NCBI RefSeq assembly: GCF_012641265.1
Contig: NZ_JABAHZ010000005.1
Coordinates: 496,001-560,000, forward strand
Reading direction: 5' to 3'
Length of the DNA: 64,000 nucleotides
Source: Chitinophaga eiseniae
GTDB lineage: Bacteria > Bacteroidota > Bacteroidia > Chitinophagales > Chitinophagaceae
In this document: piece after piece, positions 33,299-42,389 of the stretch
Layout of the letters: each line of letters starts with the position of its first letter
Position numbering within the stretch: the first letter of the stretch is position 1
Notes under the pieces: model-generated
What the model saw: the letters and a program-made list of their open reading frames with translations, nothing else
What the model was told of the DNA's origin: nothing
Database searches by the model: none
Position numbers and translations under genes: made by a program

Positions 33299-35578
33299 AT
33301 GAATCCGAAACACATTGCGCTTATTTCATCGGAGTTAGGTATTTCCGGCAAGCAGGCAGAAAATACTATGACCCTGTTATCCGAAGGTTCTACCGTTCCG
33401 TTCATCAGTCGTTACCGTAAAGAGGTAACTGGCAGCCTGGATGAAGTACAGATAGGCCGTATAGAGGACCTGCAGAAGCGTTACAAAGAAGTGGATGATC
33501 GTCGTGAGTTTATTATCAAAACGATTACGGAGCAAGAGAAAATGACCCCTGAGCTGCTGGCCAAACTGGAAGAGACCTGGGTATTGGCGGAGCTGGAAGA
33601 CATTTATCTGCCTTATAAACCCAAGCGTAAAACGCGTGCGACGGTGGCTATTGAAAAGGGATTGGAGCCTTTGGCCAAGCTGTTGTTTGAGCAGCAGGAC
33701 ACCGATACTGCCGCTGCGGAAACCTTTATCAACGAGCAGGTAGCTTCGTCTGAAGAGGCCCTGAAAGGCGCCCGTGATATTATTGCGGAATGGATCAATG
33801 AAAATGCCGAGTGCCGCGATAAGCTGCGTAAACTGTTTACCAATACTGCTAAACTTACCTCTAAAGTAGTAGAAGGTAAAGAAGCGGACGGTGATAAATA
33901 TAAAGACTATTTCGAGTTTTCAGAGGATTTGCGGGAGATGCCTTCTCACCGGGTGCTGGCTATATTACGGGCTGAAAACGAGGGTATCCTGTTTAGCTCT
34001 ATAGCACCGGTAGAAGAAGATGCGAATGCGCTGATCAACAAACAATTTGTAACCGGTAAAGGCGCTGCTGCAGAGCAGGTAACCAAAGCTGCTGCCGATG
34101 CGTACAAACGCCTGTTGCGTCCTTCCCTGGAAAATGAGTTCAGGGCAGTGGCCAAGGAAAAAGCAGATGCCGAAGCGATAGAAGTATTTGCTGAAAACCT
34201 GCGCCAGTTGCTGCTCGCAGCGCCATTGGGCCCTAAAGGCGTTATTGCCATCGACCCTGGTTACAGAACCGGTTGTAAAATAGTAGCGCTGGACAACCAG
34301 GGTAATATGCAGGCGAACGATGTTATTTTCCCACTGGAAAAAAATTACAAACGGGATGATGCTGAGGCCCTGCTGAAAAAGTGGGCTGATAAATATGATA
34401 CCGCTGCCATCGCTGTAGGTAATGGTACTGCTGGCCGTGAAACAGAGGAGTTTGTGAAGAAGATCGACTTTGGGAAGAAGATCAATGTATTTATGGTGAA
34501 CGAGAGCGGTGCTTCTGTGTATTCTGCTTCAGAAGTAGCGCGGGAAGAGTTCCCCGACTACGATGTAACCGTAAGGGGAGCCGTTTCCATTGGCCGTCGT
34601 TTGATAGATCCGCTGGCCGAGCTGGTGAAGATAGATCCTAAAGCTATTGGTGTAGGGCAATACCAGCATGATGTGAGCCAGTCGTCGCTAAAACAGAGCC
34701 TGGACCGCGTGGTAGTGAGTTGTGTAAATAACGTGGGGGTAAACCTGAATACCGCTTCCAAGCATTTGCTGGCCTATATTTCCGGTCTGGGTCCTTCCCT
34801 GGCGGAAAACATCGTAAAATACCGTAAAGAAAACGGGGCTTTCAGTAACCGTATGCAGTTGAAGAAAGTACATCGTTTGGGAGATAAAGCATTTGAGCAA
34901 TGCGCCGGCTTCCTCCGTATTGAAAATGGGGATAATCCACTGGATAATTCAGCGGTGCATCCGGAGCGTTACGACCTCATTAAGAATATGGCGGAAAAGC
35001 AGCATTGCACAGTACCCGACCTGATGAGTAAAGACGATCTACGGAAGCAGATCAATCCGAAAGATTATGTAAGTGAGGAAGTAGGTTTGCTGACATTGGA
35101 AGATATCCTAAAGGAGCTGGCTAAGCCCAGCCGCGACCCCAGGGATGAGATCTCCATCTTTGAATATGCAGAAGGCATTCATAAGATGGAAGATGTGAAA
35201 CCGGGTATGGTACTGCCGGGCGTAGTAACGAACATTACTGCGTTTGGAGCGTTCGTGGATATAGGTGTGAAGCAGGATGGGCTGGTGCATATTTCCCATC
35301 TCTCCAATAAATTTATCAGCAATCCTAACGAGGCGGTGAAGCTGAATCAGAAGGTGCAGGTAACGGTATTGGAAATAGATGTAGCACGTAAGCGTATTTC
35401 TTTGTCGATGAAAGACAGCAATGCCGGCGGAGCGCCAGGGCAGCGTAAAAACCAGGATTCCCGCCCTAATAACGATGCACGCCGCGAGCCGCGCAAGGAT
35501 AAACCAGCCGCGAAGGAAGCGCCGTTAAACGATTTCCAGGCTAAGCTGGCCGCGTTAAAGAATAAATTTGATCATTGA
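33299..35578 (+). CDS. tex: Tex-family RNA-binding transcription accessory protein
   Basis: This 759-residue cytosolic protein has the full Tex layout: an N-terminal helical region with VPFISRYRKEVTGSLDE, a YqgF/RNase H-like domain (AIDPGYRTGCKIVAL near residue 318), helix-hairpin-helix motifs (LNTASKHLLAYISGLG and GAFSNRMQLKKVHRLG), and a C-terminal S1 domain (GMVLPGVVTNITAFGAFVDIG to RISLSM, about 635-705). A basic, disordered tail follows. Tex affects transcription and binds nucleic acid; its precise role in this phylum is unsettled. It forms a single-gene unit ending at a terminator. Confidence 0.96.
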   Translation: MNPKHIALISSELGISGKQAENTMTLLSEGSTVPFISRYRKEVTGSLDEVQIGRIEDLQKRYKEVDDRREFIIKTITEQEKMTPELLAKLEETWVLAELEDIYLPYKPKRKTRATVAIEKGLEPLAKLLFEQQDTDTAAAETFINEQVASSEEALKGARDIIAEWINENAECRDKLRKLFTNTAKLTSKVVEGKEADGDKYKDYFEFSEDLREMPSHRVLAILRAENEGILFSSIAPVEEDANALINKQFVTGKGAAAEQVTKAAADAYKRLLRPSLENEFRAVAKEKADAEAIEVFAENLRQLLLAAPLGPKGVIAIDPGYRTGCKIVALDNQGNMQANDVIFPLEKNYKRDDAEALLKKWADKYDTAAIAVGNGTAGRETEEFVKKIDFGKKINVFMVNESGASVYSASEVAREEFPDYDVTVRGAVSIGRRLIDPLAELVKIDPKAIGVGQYQHDVSQSSLKQSLDRVVVSCVNNVGVNLNTASKHLLAYISGLGPSLAENIVKYRKENGAFSNRMQLKKVHRLGDKAFEQCAGFLRIENGDNPLDNSAVHPERYDLIKNMAEKQHCTVPDLMSKDDLRKQINPKDYVSEEVGLLTLEDILKELAKPSRDPRDEISIFEYAEGIHKMEDVKPGMVLPGVVTNITAFGAFVDIGVKQDGLVHISHLSNKFISNPNEAVKLNQKVQVTVLEIDVARKRISLSMKDSNAGGAPGQRKNQDSRPNNDARREPRKDKPAAKEAPLNDFQAKLAALKNKFDH

Positions 35579-35597
35579 TGACAGTGACCGATATTAT

Positions 35598-35633
35598 AAA
35601 AAGAGGCCCTCGCTTGTAGCGGGGGCTTTTTTT
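35598..35633. terminator. Intrinsic terminator after tex
   Basis: An 8-base stem (GCCCTCGC with GCGGGGGC, one G-T pair) around a TTGTA loop is followed by seven T. It lies between tex and the convergent lipoprotein gene. Confidence 0.88.
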
Positions 35634-35637
35634 ATGA

Positions 35638-36162
35638 TCAGCGTTCAAATTTCTGCATCCATTGCAGGAATTTCTCCGGGTAGTCGGTATCTCCTTTTTC
35701 GCTGAAAAGGAGCAGGCTGCGGTTGACTGTGATACCTACATAGATGATATCCCGATCGATGTCTATTGCCAATGCGGCCTCATCGTAGCCTGATTTTCCC
35801 GGCATATATCCTTCGTTGAAGAGGATCTGGCTTTCTACTTCGATGGGAGGTGTTACTTTAAACCGTTCGAAAAAAGTTTTCCGGGCTTTGCTGATCAGGG
35901 CTTCGAAGCGGCGTTTCAGCGGTTCTTTTTCGAATACGCCACATTCCATGGCATATTTGCCGTCGTAGAACAGGAAAGAGTTCCAGGAAGCTACCTGGTC
36001 GGTCTGAATAGTATCGCCGGCGGCGATCATAGTATCTGTGGCGGGTAACGTTGTTTCATCTGCCAGTACAACAGCCCTTACCTGTTGACCGGGACCACTA
36101 CAGGCTACAATACAAAGCGTAAATGATATCAGTGACGCCACCGGAATCCGTTTCGCACTCAT
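35638..36162 (-). CDS. Hypothetical lipoprotein
   Basis: From the ATG at 36162 (MSAKRIPVAS) the protein has 174 residues with a lipoprotein signal and lipobox IVAC (Cys21). The mature part is short and mostly alpha/beta with conserved-looking KYAMECGVFEKEPLKRRFEALISKARK and YVGITVNRSLLLF segments. I recognise no family. The upstream 17 residues of the longer frame are not part of a signal peptide and are excluded. It stands alone between the tex terminator and the enoyl-CoA hydratase gene. Confidence 0.72.
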   Translation of the reverse strand: MSAKRIPVASLISFTLCIVACSGPGQQVRAVVLADETTLPATDTMIAAGDTIQTDQVASWNSFLFYDGKYAMECGVFEKEPLKRRFEALISKARKTFFERFKVTPPIEVESQILFNEGYMPGKSGYDEAALAIDIDRDIIYVGITVNRSLLLFSEKGDTDYPEKFLQWMQKFER

Positions 36163-36301
36163 GGTTAATTTTTTAATTTTTGACGGGGTTACAAAAACAC
36201 TGACAGGCACCACTTTCCCGCAATGTATATACGATATTTTGTCAGTGGAAGGTTAACAAGTCAGATTATAGAAATGTTTAATGGTTTTCAATAAAATAGT
36301 G

Positions 36302-37081
36302 CTATTTTCCTTTGAATTCGGGTGATCTTTTTTCTACAAATGCCTGCATGCCTTCCTGCTGATCTTCGGATGCAAATAGAAGATAAAAATTTTTACGTTC
36401 AAAATGTAATCCTTCTTCGAGGCTGGTATCAAATGCTTTAAGCACGGCTTCTTTGGCCATTTTAAGCGCTACAGGGCTCATTGTAGCGGTTTCGGCGGCC
36501 AGTTTAATGGCTTCCTGCAAAAATAGTTCTGCGGGCACTACGCGATTTATCAAGCCCGCCTGCAGGGCCTCTGTTGCCGTAATAAATCGCCCGGTGAGCA
36601 CCATTTCCATGGCAAGGGCTTTTCCTACGGCCCGGGTGAGACGTTGGGTACCGCCGGCGCCGGGCATGATGCCCAGCTTTATTTCCGGCTGGCCGAACCG
36701 GGCTGTTTCGCTGGCTACGATCATATCGCAGAGCATTGTCAGTTCACAGCCACCACCCAGGGCGAAGCCGCTCACCGCTGCTATAATGGGTTTCTTTATT
36801 TTTTTTATGGTATCCCAGGTACTGAACTGGTCGATATTATACATATCGATGGCGGATTTGTTGGCCATTTGTTTAATATCGGCGCCAGCGGCGAAGGCTT
36901 TTTCGTTGCCACTGAGTACAATAGCCCTTACCTGGTCATCGGCATCCAGCATTTTGAGTGCATCTCTCAACTCGCTCATCAGCTGGAGGTTGAGTGCATT
37001 CAACTCTTTAGGGCGATTGAGTTGGATATGGGCCACAAATGGCGCTACTTGTTGGTGTATGATGATATATTCTGGTTGCAT
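36302..37081 (-). CDS. Enoyl-CoA hydratase/isomerase family protein
   Basis: This 259-residue crotonase-fold enzyme hydrates trans-2-enoyl-CoA in beta-oxidation. It has LNRPKELNALN, the oxyanion-hole segment AFAAGADIKQM, GGGCELTMLCD with catalytic Glu113, and GQPEIKLGIMPGAGGTQRL with catalytic Glu133. Both glutamates point to true hydratase activity rather than isomerase or dehalogenase. The C-terminal YLLFASEDQQEGMQAFVEKRSPEFKGK is typical. It lies eight bases after the DUF3667 gene on the same strand. The acyl-CoA dehydrogenase of the same pathway is elsewhere, at 19.6-20.7 kb. Confidence 0.94.
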   Translation of the reverse strand: MQPEYIIIHQQVAPFVAHIQLNRPKELNALNLQLMSELRDALKMLDADDQVRAIVLSGNEKAFAAGADIKQMANKSAIDMYNIDQFSTWDTIKKIKKPIIAAVSGFALGGGCELTMLCDMIVASETARFGQPEIKLGIMPGAGGTQRLTRAVGKALAMEMVLTGRFITATEALQAGLINRVVPAELFLQEAIKLAAETATMSPVALKMAKEAVLKAFDTSLEEGLHFERKNFYLLFASEDQQEGMQAFVEKRSPEFKGK

Positions 37082-37089
37082 TTCTAAAT

Positions 37090-38130
37090 TTAAAGAAATA
37101 TTCCAAATATAAGCACCAGGAAGCCAAGGAATACAATACCAGCGGACAACAGGTAAATGCCCAGCAGGAAAATGCTTTTAAATAAAGACTTTACTAATGA
37201 CTGGTGATAGTTATTCCGGAGGGCCAGCACCAGGTAAATAACAATAGACCAGTAGCAGATGGTAAGGAATATACCCTTATGAAAAATGGCTGTAAGTATG
37301 GATGCCAGCAGACCGATGATGAAAGCGAAGGTATGCAGGTGGATAGCGAAAATGGCATGATCGGCGTAGAGCCATTTTTTCCGGTCGTACATCCATTTCA
37401 TGAACAATGCGAAAAGCGGGAGCAGTATGAACATCAGCTTGGGCAGGTTATGCTGGAACATTTCCACGATGACCGCCTGTGTATCTTTTCCGTATTTATG
37501 TTGCACCTCCACCATCCTGCGCATTAATTTTCTGGCTACGCCATTCAGGCGCTGGGAATCGGGCAATGCCTGTTGCAGGGAATCGAACTCGCGGGCGGAC
37601 TTCACATTATTCATCGAGGTAGCCAGTTCCTCTATTCTACGGCCGGTAGCGGAGCTGTCATTTTCAAATGCTTTTTTGAGCCCGGCGGTGCCGGCAGCCA
37701 GCCGGATGGTATCTTTACCGATACCGGTATTGAGCAGTGTTTCCTCTGCCATTTCATCCTCTCCATTTTCCTCTTTATGGCTGGAATTCAGGGCCAGCAC
37801 ACCAAAGAAGAAGACGAAGGAAACAAATACATATAGTTTAATCGGATTTACATAGCGTACTCTCCTACCCGCCATATACTCCCTGGTAAGGAATCCTGGT
37901 TTGACCAGCAAGGCTTTGAGCGTAGTCAGGAACTGGGAATCGTAATGAAAGATATCTGCTACGAAATGGCCTACCAGGTGGCCAAAGGTTTCATGTTGTA
38001 CCGTATTTTCCTGTCCGCAGTGGGTACAGTAACGTTCCGGCACTTCCGTACCGCAGTTAAGACAGTTCTTTTCCTTACGTAGTGGTTGCGTTTTCAAGCG
38101 GTTAGATCGGTTGTTGGTTGAAAATGCCAC
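37090..38130 (-). CDS. DUF3667 membrane protein with zinc ribbon
   Basis: This 346-residue protein starts with a zinc-ribbon (C23, C26, C35 and C38 in CLNCGTEV and YCTHCGQ), then the DUF3667 core HLVGHFVADIFHYDSQFLTTLKALL and PGFLTREYMAGRRVRYVNPIKLY. Several transmembrane helices follow (one near 110, four in the last 120 residues), with a charged cytosolic or periplasmic middle. The family is found almost only in Bacteroidota and its function is unknown. It ends eight bases before the enoyl-CoA hydratase start, so the two may be co-transcribed. Confidence 0.88.
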   Translation of the reverse strand: MAFSTNNRSNRLKTQPLRKEKNCLNCGTEVPERYCTHCGQENTVQHETFGHLVGHFVADIFHYDSQFLTTLKALLVKPGFLTREYMAGRRVRYVNPIKLYVFVSFVFFFGVLALNSSHKEENGEDEMAEETLLNTGIGKDTIRLAAGTAGLKKAFENDSSATGRRIEELATSMNNVKSAREFDSLQQALPDSQRLNGVARKLMRRMVEVQHKYGKDTQAVIVEMFQHNLPKLMFILLPLFALFMKWMYDRKKWLYADHAIFAIHLHTFAFIIGLLASILTAIFHKGIFLTICYWSIVIYLVLALRNNYHQSLVKSLFKSIFLLGIYLLSAGIVFLGFLVLIFGIFL

Positions 38131-38234
38131 AAGATATCAAAAATTACGGGGCGTCCCTGTTCCGATTAAAAAATTTTAATATGAATTTTGCGTTTTACTT
38201 TTGTCACAATTAAAAATCAGCGATTTTTACGTTC

Positions 38235-39083
38235 ATGAAGAAAACGATACTACTGGCATTGGGAATGCTGGCCATTGCAGGCAGGGGGTTTAGTCAATAT
38301 TACTTCCAGGACATTTACAATACAGATCAAACAACAGCCACCATGGCCTTATTGAAGGCCAATAAGGTAAAAGTGCAGAAGGTACAGACCCTGGATGCCA
38401 ATATGGAAATGGACAAGGACTTCCGCTGTGAGCGTAGTTTGAGTCCTACCTATCACCAGATGCGTTCCCAGACGCAGTCGATTTCTACCGGCTATTCTGC
38501 CACCGTATCTTCGTTTACCGCCAGGGGGCAGCTGACCAAAACAGTGGATAGTTCGGCTGCCAGCATCACCATTACACTGTACCGTTACACCGACGAGGGG
38601 CGTTTACAATATATCAGCAGCACTTCTACTGCGAGGGACAGCAAAATGCGTTTTGATGAAACCCGCAGCTATAGTTACGATAGCCAGGGGCACTTACAGC
38701 AGATGATACAGAAAAAGGGCAATGGTGGGGATTCTGCGCTGATATCTTTCAAAACAGACAGCAGCGGTCATGTGACAGAAGAGCTGGAACAGCGCCGCGG
38801 TACACCGGCCAAGCGTACGTTTTATAATTACGATAAGGCGGGGCGGTTAACAGATGTATACCGCTATCAGCCCTCCAAGAAGCGGATGCTTCCTGATTAT
38901 ATTTTCGAGTATAATGACCAGGGGCAGTTGTTGAAGATGACTACCGTGAACGCCCAAACGTCGACTTATACGATCTGGCAATACGAATATCAGCCGAATG
39001 GCTTACCTTTGAAGGAAACGTGCTATGGCAAAGGAAAGGAACTGCTTGGTATGGTGAAATATGACTATGATCTTAATCCATAA
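38235..39083 (+). CDS. Secreted YD-repeat-like protein (hypothetical)
   Basis: This 282-residue protein has a signal peptide (MKKTILLALGMLAIAGRGFS) and, from about residue 120, a series of spaced strand units resembling RHS/YD repeats: YSYDSQGHLQQM, YNYDKAGRLTDV, FEYNDQGQLLKM, YEYQPNGLPLKE and KYDYDLNP. Only five units are present and no toxin or core domain follows, so it is not an Rhs effector. Such small secreted proteins are common in Chitinophaga-like genomes; the function is unknown. A -7-like TACTTTTG (38196-38203) precedes it by 31 bases. Confidence 0.75.
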   Translation: MKKTILLALGMLAIAGRGFSQYYFQDIYNTDQTTATMALLKANKVKVQKVQTLDANMEMDKDFRCERSLSPTYHQMRSQTQSISTGYSATVSSFTARGQLTKTVDSSAASITITLYRYTDEGRLQYISSTSTARDSKMRFDETRSYSYDSQGHLQQMIQKKGNGGDSALISFKTDSSGHVTEELEQRRGTPAKRTFYNYDKAGRLTDVYRYQPSKKRMLPDYIFEYNDQGQLLKMTTVNAQTSTYTIWQYEYQPNGLPLKETCYGKGKELLGMVKYDYDLNP

Positions 39084-39138
39084 ACGCAGGTAAAAAAAAC
39101 GGAATTCATAAAATATTTTAATTCAGCGAGGAAAAAAT

Positions 39139-39168
39139 TTTGCAACTTCGAAAAGATTCCTATCTTTG
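39139..39168 (+). promoter_or_regulatory. Promoter of the tRNA-Gly/tRNA-Leu unit
   Basis: A TTTG -33 box (39139-39142), an 18-base spacer and TATCTTTG (39161-39168) match the consensus exactly. The predicted start lies about 50 bases before tRNA-Gly. Confidence 0.75.
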
Positions 39169-39222
39169 CAATCCCAACGAAAAAAAGCCACTGCAATTAT
39201 CGTTGGAAAGTTCTTTAGAAAA

Positions 39223-39295
<73 letters not shown>

Positions 39296-39315
39296 CTGAA
39301 TTCAATTCAACACGG

Positions 39316-39401
39316 ACCCTGGTGGTGGAATTGGTAGACACGCGGGACTTAAAATCCCGTTCGCAGCAATGCGAGTGTGGGTTCAACTCCCATCTGGGGT
39401 A
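39316..39401 (+). tRNA. tRNA-Leu (UAA)
   Basis: Class II tRNA with a long variable arm. The acceptor ACCCTGG pairs with CTGGGGT (two wobble pairs), the D arm has GTGGAATTGGTAGACAC, anticodon loop CTTAAAA gives anticodon UAA, the variable arm is TTCGCAGCAATGCGAGT, and the T arm contains GTTCAACTC. Discriminator A, no encoded CCA. It follows tRNA-Gly by 20 bases and shares its transcript. Confidence 0.94.
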
Positions 39402-39432
39402 CAAAATGGTGCTGGCGCACTAAAGTTGCTTT

Positions 39433-39462
39433 AAAGGCATCGCGGAAGCGGTGCCTTTTTTG
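39433..39462 (+). terminator. Terminator of the tRNA unit
   Basis: An 11-base, mostly paired stem (AAAGGCA and CGC with their complements) around GGAA is followed by a run of T. It lies 31 bases after tRNA-Leu. Confidence 0.82.
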
Positions 39463-39524
39463 TTTGTAGGAGAATCGTTATATTTCTACTATTACATTTC
39501 GCCATTGATTTCATTCTTTGCATC

Positions 39525-40322
39525 ATGAGTACTTATCCGCTTCAAATAGTAAACGATGACCTATTGCAGCAATTCAAGGATAAAGTTGATGCAACTGCTC
39601 TGACTACAAAATTTGCTGCATTGGAAGATGCAGCGTTATCCAATGATAATTTCAGTTTTTATGCTTCAGTAGCGTCTGTCTATTCCAGTAAAATTGAAGG
39701 AGAACCGATTGAGCTGGACTCTTACATAAAGCACAAAAGATTTGGCATTGAATTTCAGCCAGACTATACAAAGAAAATTGACGATTTATATCTCGCCTAT
39801 CAATTTGCTAAAGACCATACATCTACAAGGGAAAACATTTCAACAATACATACCATTTTAGCAAAACATATTGTTTCCAAAAACTGGCAAGGCCGTTTTA
39901 GAAATCAGAATATGTATGTAACCACAGATGATGGTAGCATTGAGTGTGTTGCCGCTTCTCCATTTATAGTGAATACCGAAATGGAAAAGCTATATAATGA
40001 TATTGAGATACTACTGAAACAACAATTGGACATACAGGAAGTCTTTTATTTCGCCAGCATGATCCATCTTATTTTTGTTAAAATACATCCCTGGAATGAT
40101 GGCAATGGCCGAAGTGGCAGGTTACTGGAAAAATGGTTTCTTGCACAACATTTAGGTCACAAAGCATGGTTTGTACAATCTGAAAAGTATTATTATTTGC
40201 ATCATCAGGAATATTATAGCAATATAAGGTTACTTGGTCTGGAATATGATGAGCTTAATTATACTGCAGCCTTGCCTTTTGCCATGATGTTAAGTCAGGC
40301 TGTGCTGGATCCTGGCAAATAA
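39525..40322 (+). CDS. Fic family AMP-transferase
   Basis: This 265-residue protein carries the complete Fic core HPWNDGNGRSGR (residues 188-199, catalytic His188), a perfect HPFx(D/E)GNGRxGR-type motif. It also has an N-terminal inhibitory helix with S54xxxE58G59, making it a class II (intramolecularly inhibited) Fic protein. Such enzymes modify target proteins, usually with AMP. The Glu58 finger should keep it off until released. There is no adjacent antitoxin, in agreement with self-inhibition. It lies directly after the tRNA genes, and its more AT-rich composition than the upstream block suggests acquisition by transfer. The target is unknown. Confidence 0.93.
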   Translation: MSTYPLQIVNDDLLQQFKDKVDATALTTKFAALEDAALSNDNFSFYASVASVYSSKIEGEPIELDSYIKHKRFGIEFQPDYTKKIDDLYLAYQFAKDHTSTRENISTIHTILAKHIVSKNWQGRFRNQNMYVTTDDGSIECVAASPFIVNTEMEKLYNDIEILLKQQLDIQEVFYFASMIHLIFVKIHPWNDGNGRSGRLLEKWFLAQHLGHKAWFVQSEKYYYLHHQEYYSNIRLLGLEYDELNYTAALPFAMMLSQAVLDPGK

Positions 40323-40397
40323 AGCTCCCCCGGGCCATTCCCAAAACGTTTTTATTTCTTCCTTTGGAATCATGTTTGATTTTTATAATTTCATATT

Positions 40398-41306
40398 ATG
40401 AAAACGACAGAAAGTGTGGAGGATTTTTACAAAAGACTTCCCAAGGATGTTGCTTCGCCGCAATCAACAAATAATGCGGGAATAGGTCATTTTAATGTCT
40501 TCAGCCGGGAGTCTTATTCCGTTGTTTCACCTTATAGCCGCAGGGATTTTTACAAGGCATCCCTGATCATAGGGACGGGCAAGCTGTATTACGCAGACAA
40601 GTGGGTACAGATAGACCGCCCTGCCATGCTTTTTTCAAACCCGGTAGTCCCGTATTCCTGGGAACCGGAGTCTGAGCAGCAATCCGGATGGTATTGCCTG
40701 TTTACTGAAGGCTTTATCCAGCATACTGAACGTGTAGAAAGTCTAAAGGATTCCCCGCTCTTTAAAATAGGGAGCAATCCCATTTTCTTTCCCGGAGAAG
40801 CACAGCTGCAGGAAATTTCTAGCATCTTTCAAAAGATGATGGCGGAAATGGCTTCCAGCTACGCTCAGAAATATGATGTGCTGCGTAGTTATCTACACCT
40901 ACTGATCCATGAGGCCATGAAATCCAATCCAGTCAATAGTTTTGGAACTTATGCCAATGCCTCGGCGCGGGTTTCGGGACTGTTCCTGGAGCTGCTGGAG
41001 CGACAATTTCCTATAGACTCGCCCTTAGCAAGTCTGTCACTGAAAACTCCTGCCGATTATGCTCATGCGCTGTCGGTACATGTTAATCACCTGAACCGGT
41101 CTATAAAGGAAACCACGGGAAAAACGACTTCCGAACAGATTGCTACCCGGATAGCTAAAGAAGCGAGCGCCCTTCTGCAACATACAGACTGGAATATTGC
41201 GGACATCGCATACAGTCTCGGGTTCGAGTACCCGTCGTATTTTACCAATTTCTTCAAAAAACACACCGGCATGTCGCCTAACCAACTTCGCAATATAGCT
41301 GTTTGA
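40398..41306 (+). CDS. AraC-family transcriptional regulator
   Basis: This 302-residue regulator has a cupin-like N-terminal sensor domain (about 1-170) and a C-terminal pair of helix-turn-helix motifs. The second has DWNIADIAYSLGFEYPSYFTNFFKKHTGMSP, the canonical AraC signature. It lies 75 bases upstream of the aldo/keto reductase gene on the same strand and probably regulates it; AraC-AKR pairs of this kind are common in Bacteroidota. The effector is unknown. Confidence 0.93.
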   Translation: MKTTESVEDFYKRLPKDVASPQSTNNAGIGHFNVFSRESYSVVSPYSRRDFYKASLIIGTGKLYYADKWVQIDRPAMLFSNPVVPYSWEPESEQQSGWYCLFTEGFIQHTERVESLKDSPLFKIGSNPIFFPGEAQLQEISSIFQKMMAEMASSYAQKYDVLRSYLHLLIHEAMKSNPVNSFGTYANASARVSGLFLELLERQFPIDSPLASLSLKTPADYAHALSVHVNHLNRSIKETTGKTTSEQIATRIAKEASALLQHTDWNIADIAYSLGFEYPSYFTNFFKKHTGMSPNQLRNIAV

Positions 41307-41357
41307 ATAGTGTAAGCATCCGTTTGATTATTATAAACAGGCAGCTTCCCGCATTTC

Positions 41358-41365
41358 TACCTTTG
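41358..41365 (+). promoter_or_regulatory. -7 box of the aldo/keto reductase gene
   Basis: TACCTTTG matches the consensus 16 bases before the ATG at 41382. No good -33 TTTG is present, which would fit an activator-dependent promoter controlled by the neighbouring AraC protein (inference). Confidence 0.5.
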
Positions 41366-41381
41366 CATAGAATAAAATTTA

Positions 41382-42389
41382 ATGACTATGCAATACAGGA
41401 ATCTGGGAAAAACCAATGAACGGCTGTCAGCCGTCGGCCTTGGCTGCATGGGTATGAGCTTTGCTTATGGCCCGGCAGATGATAAGGAAAATATAGCCAC
41501 ACTTGAAAAGGCATTAGATCAGGGCATCAACTTTTGGGATACGGCTGATATGTACGGCAATGGAGCGAATGAGGAGCTCATCTCAAAGGTGTTGGTCCCT
41601 AACCGGGAGAAGATATTCATCGCGACAAAGTTTGGCTTCCGGTTTAAAGATGGTATTGCAAGACCTAGCGGAAGCACAAGTACATTTTTCGATGGTTCCC
41701 CTGCCTGGATTAAAATTGCCGTGGAGCAAAGCCTGAAACGGCTGAAAATTGATACCATAGATTTGTACTATGCTCACCGGGTTGATCCCAATGTACCGAT
41801 TGAAGAAACAGTAGGCGCGATGGCCGATCTCGTCAAAGAAGGCAAGGTCCGTTATATCGGCTTGAGCGAAGCATCAGCCGCTTCCATTATAAAGGCCCAT
41901 ACGATCCACCCGATTACAGCTCTGCAAAGCGAATATTCATTGCTGGCCCGCGATGTGGAGGGCGAAGTCCTGAAAACGATAAGGGAGTTACAAATCAGCC
42001 TGGTTCCCTATGCTCCCCTGGCAAGAGGGCTGTTTTCCAATGTACTCGATCTCAATAGCCTCGCCGAAGATGATTTCAGGCGAACATTGCCACGCTCTCA
42101 TGGCGAGCATGCAGAAAATAATGCCAGGCTTGTTGCTGATTTCGCGTTATTGGCAAAAGATAAAAACTGTACTCCCGCCCAATTGGCGCTAGCCTGGGTA
42201 CTGGCGCAAGGCGAAGATATCATCCCCATACCCGGAACCAAAAGGAGAAAATATCTCGAAGAAAATGCCGGTGCGGTTGAGATTCAATTGACCGATCAGG
42301 AACTGACATTGATTGATACCATAGTTGCGAAATATCCGAATATTGGCGCCCGTTACAACGAAGGCGCCATGGCAATGATTGATCACTGA
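41382..42389 (+). CDS. Aldo/keto reductase
   Basis: This 335-residue NADPH-dependent TIM-barrel oxidoreductase has GLGCMGMSFAYG, the catalytic tetrad region WDTADMYGNGANEEL (Asp, Tyr), FIATKFGFRF (Lys) and DLYYAHRVDP (His). The NADP-binding loop IPIPGTKRRKYLEEN closes the series. It resembles the AKR13/IolS-like group of stress-linked reductases. The preceding AraC regulator and its own -7 box point to inducible expression. The reaction is probably carbonyl or aldehyde reduction; the substrate cannot be read. Confidence 0.95.
   Translation: MTMQYRNLGKTNERLSAVGLGCMGMSFAYGPADDKENIATLEKALDQGINFWDTADMYGNGANEELISKVLVPNREKIFIATKFGFRFKDGIARPSGSTSTFFDGSPAWIKIAVEQSLKRLKIDTIDLYYAHRVDPNVPIEETVGAMADLVKEGKVRYIGLSEASAASIIKAHTIHPITALQSEYSLLARDVEGEVLKTIRELQISLVPYAPLARGLFSNVLDLNSLAEDDFRRTLPRSHGEHAENNARLVADFALLAKDKNCTPAQLALAWVLAQGEDIIPIPGTKRRKYLEENAGAVEIQLTDQELTLIDTIVAKYPNIGARYNEGAMAMIDH

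Noticed and set aside
33250..33420. Short frame MESKELTIKNPKK overlapping the start of tex
   Set aside because: It runs out of frame into tex without domain features; an upstream-ORF role would need conservation data.
38235..39083. Rhs polymorphic toxin
   Set aside because: Only about five YD-like units with a plain signal peptide, no core, no variable C-terminal toxin and no immunity gene.
39525..40322. Fic-antitoxin pair
   Set aside because: The inhibitory SxxxEG helix is within the same protein and no small antitoxin gene lies beside it.
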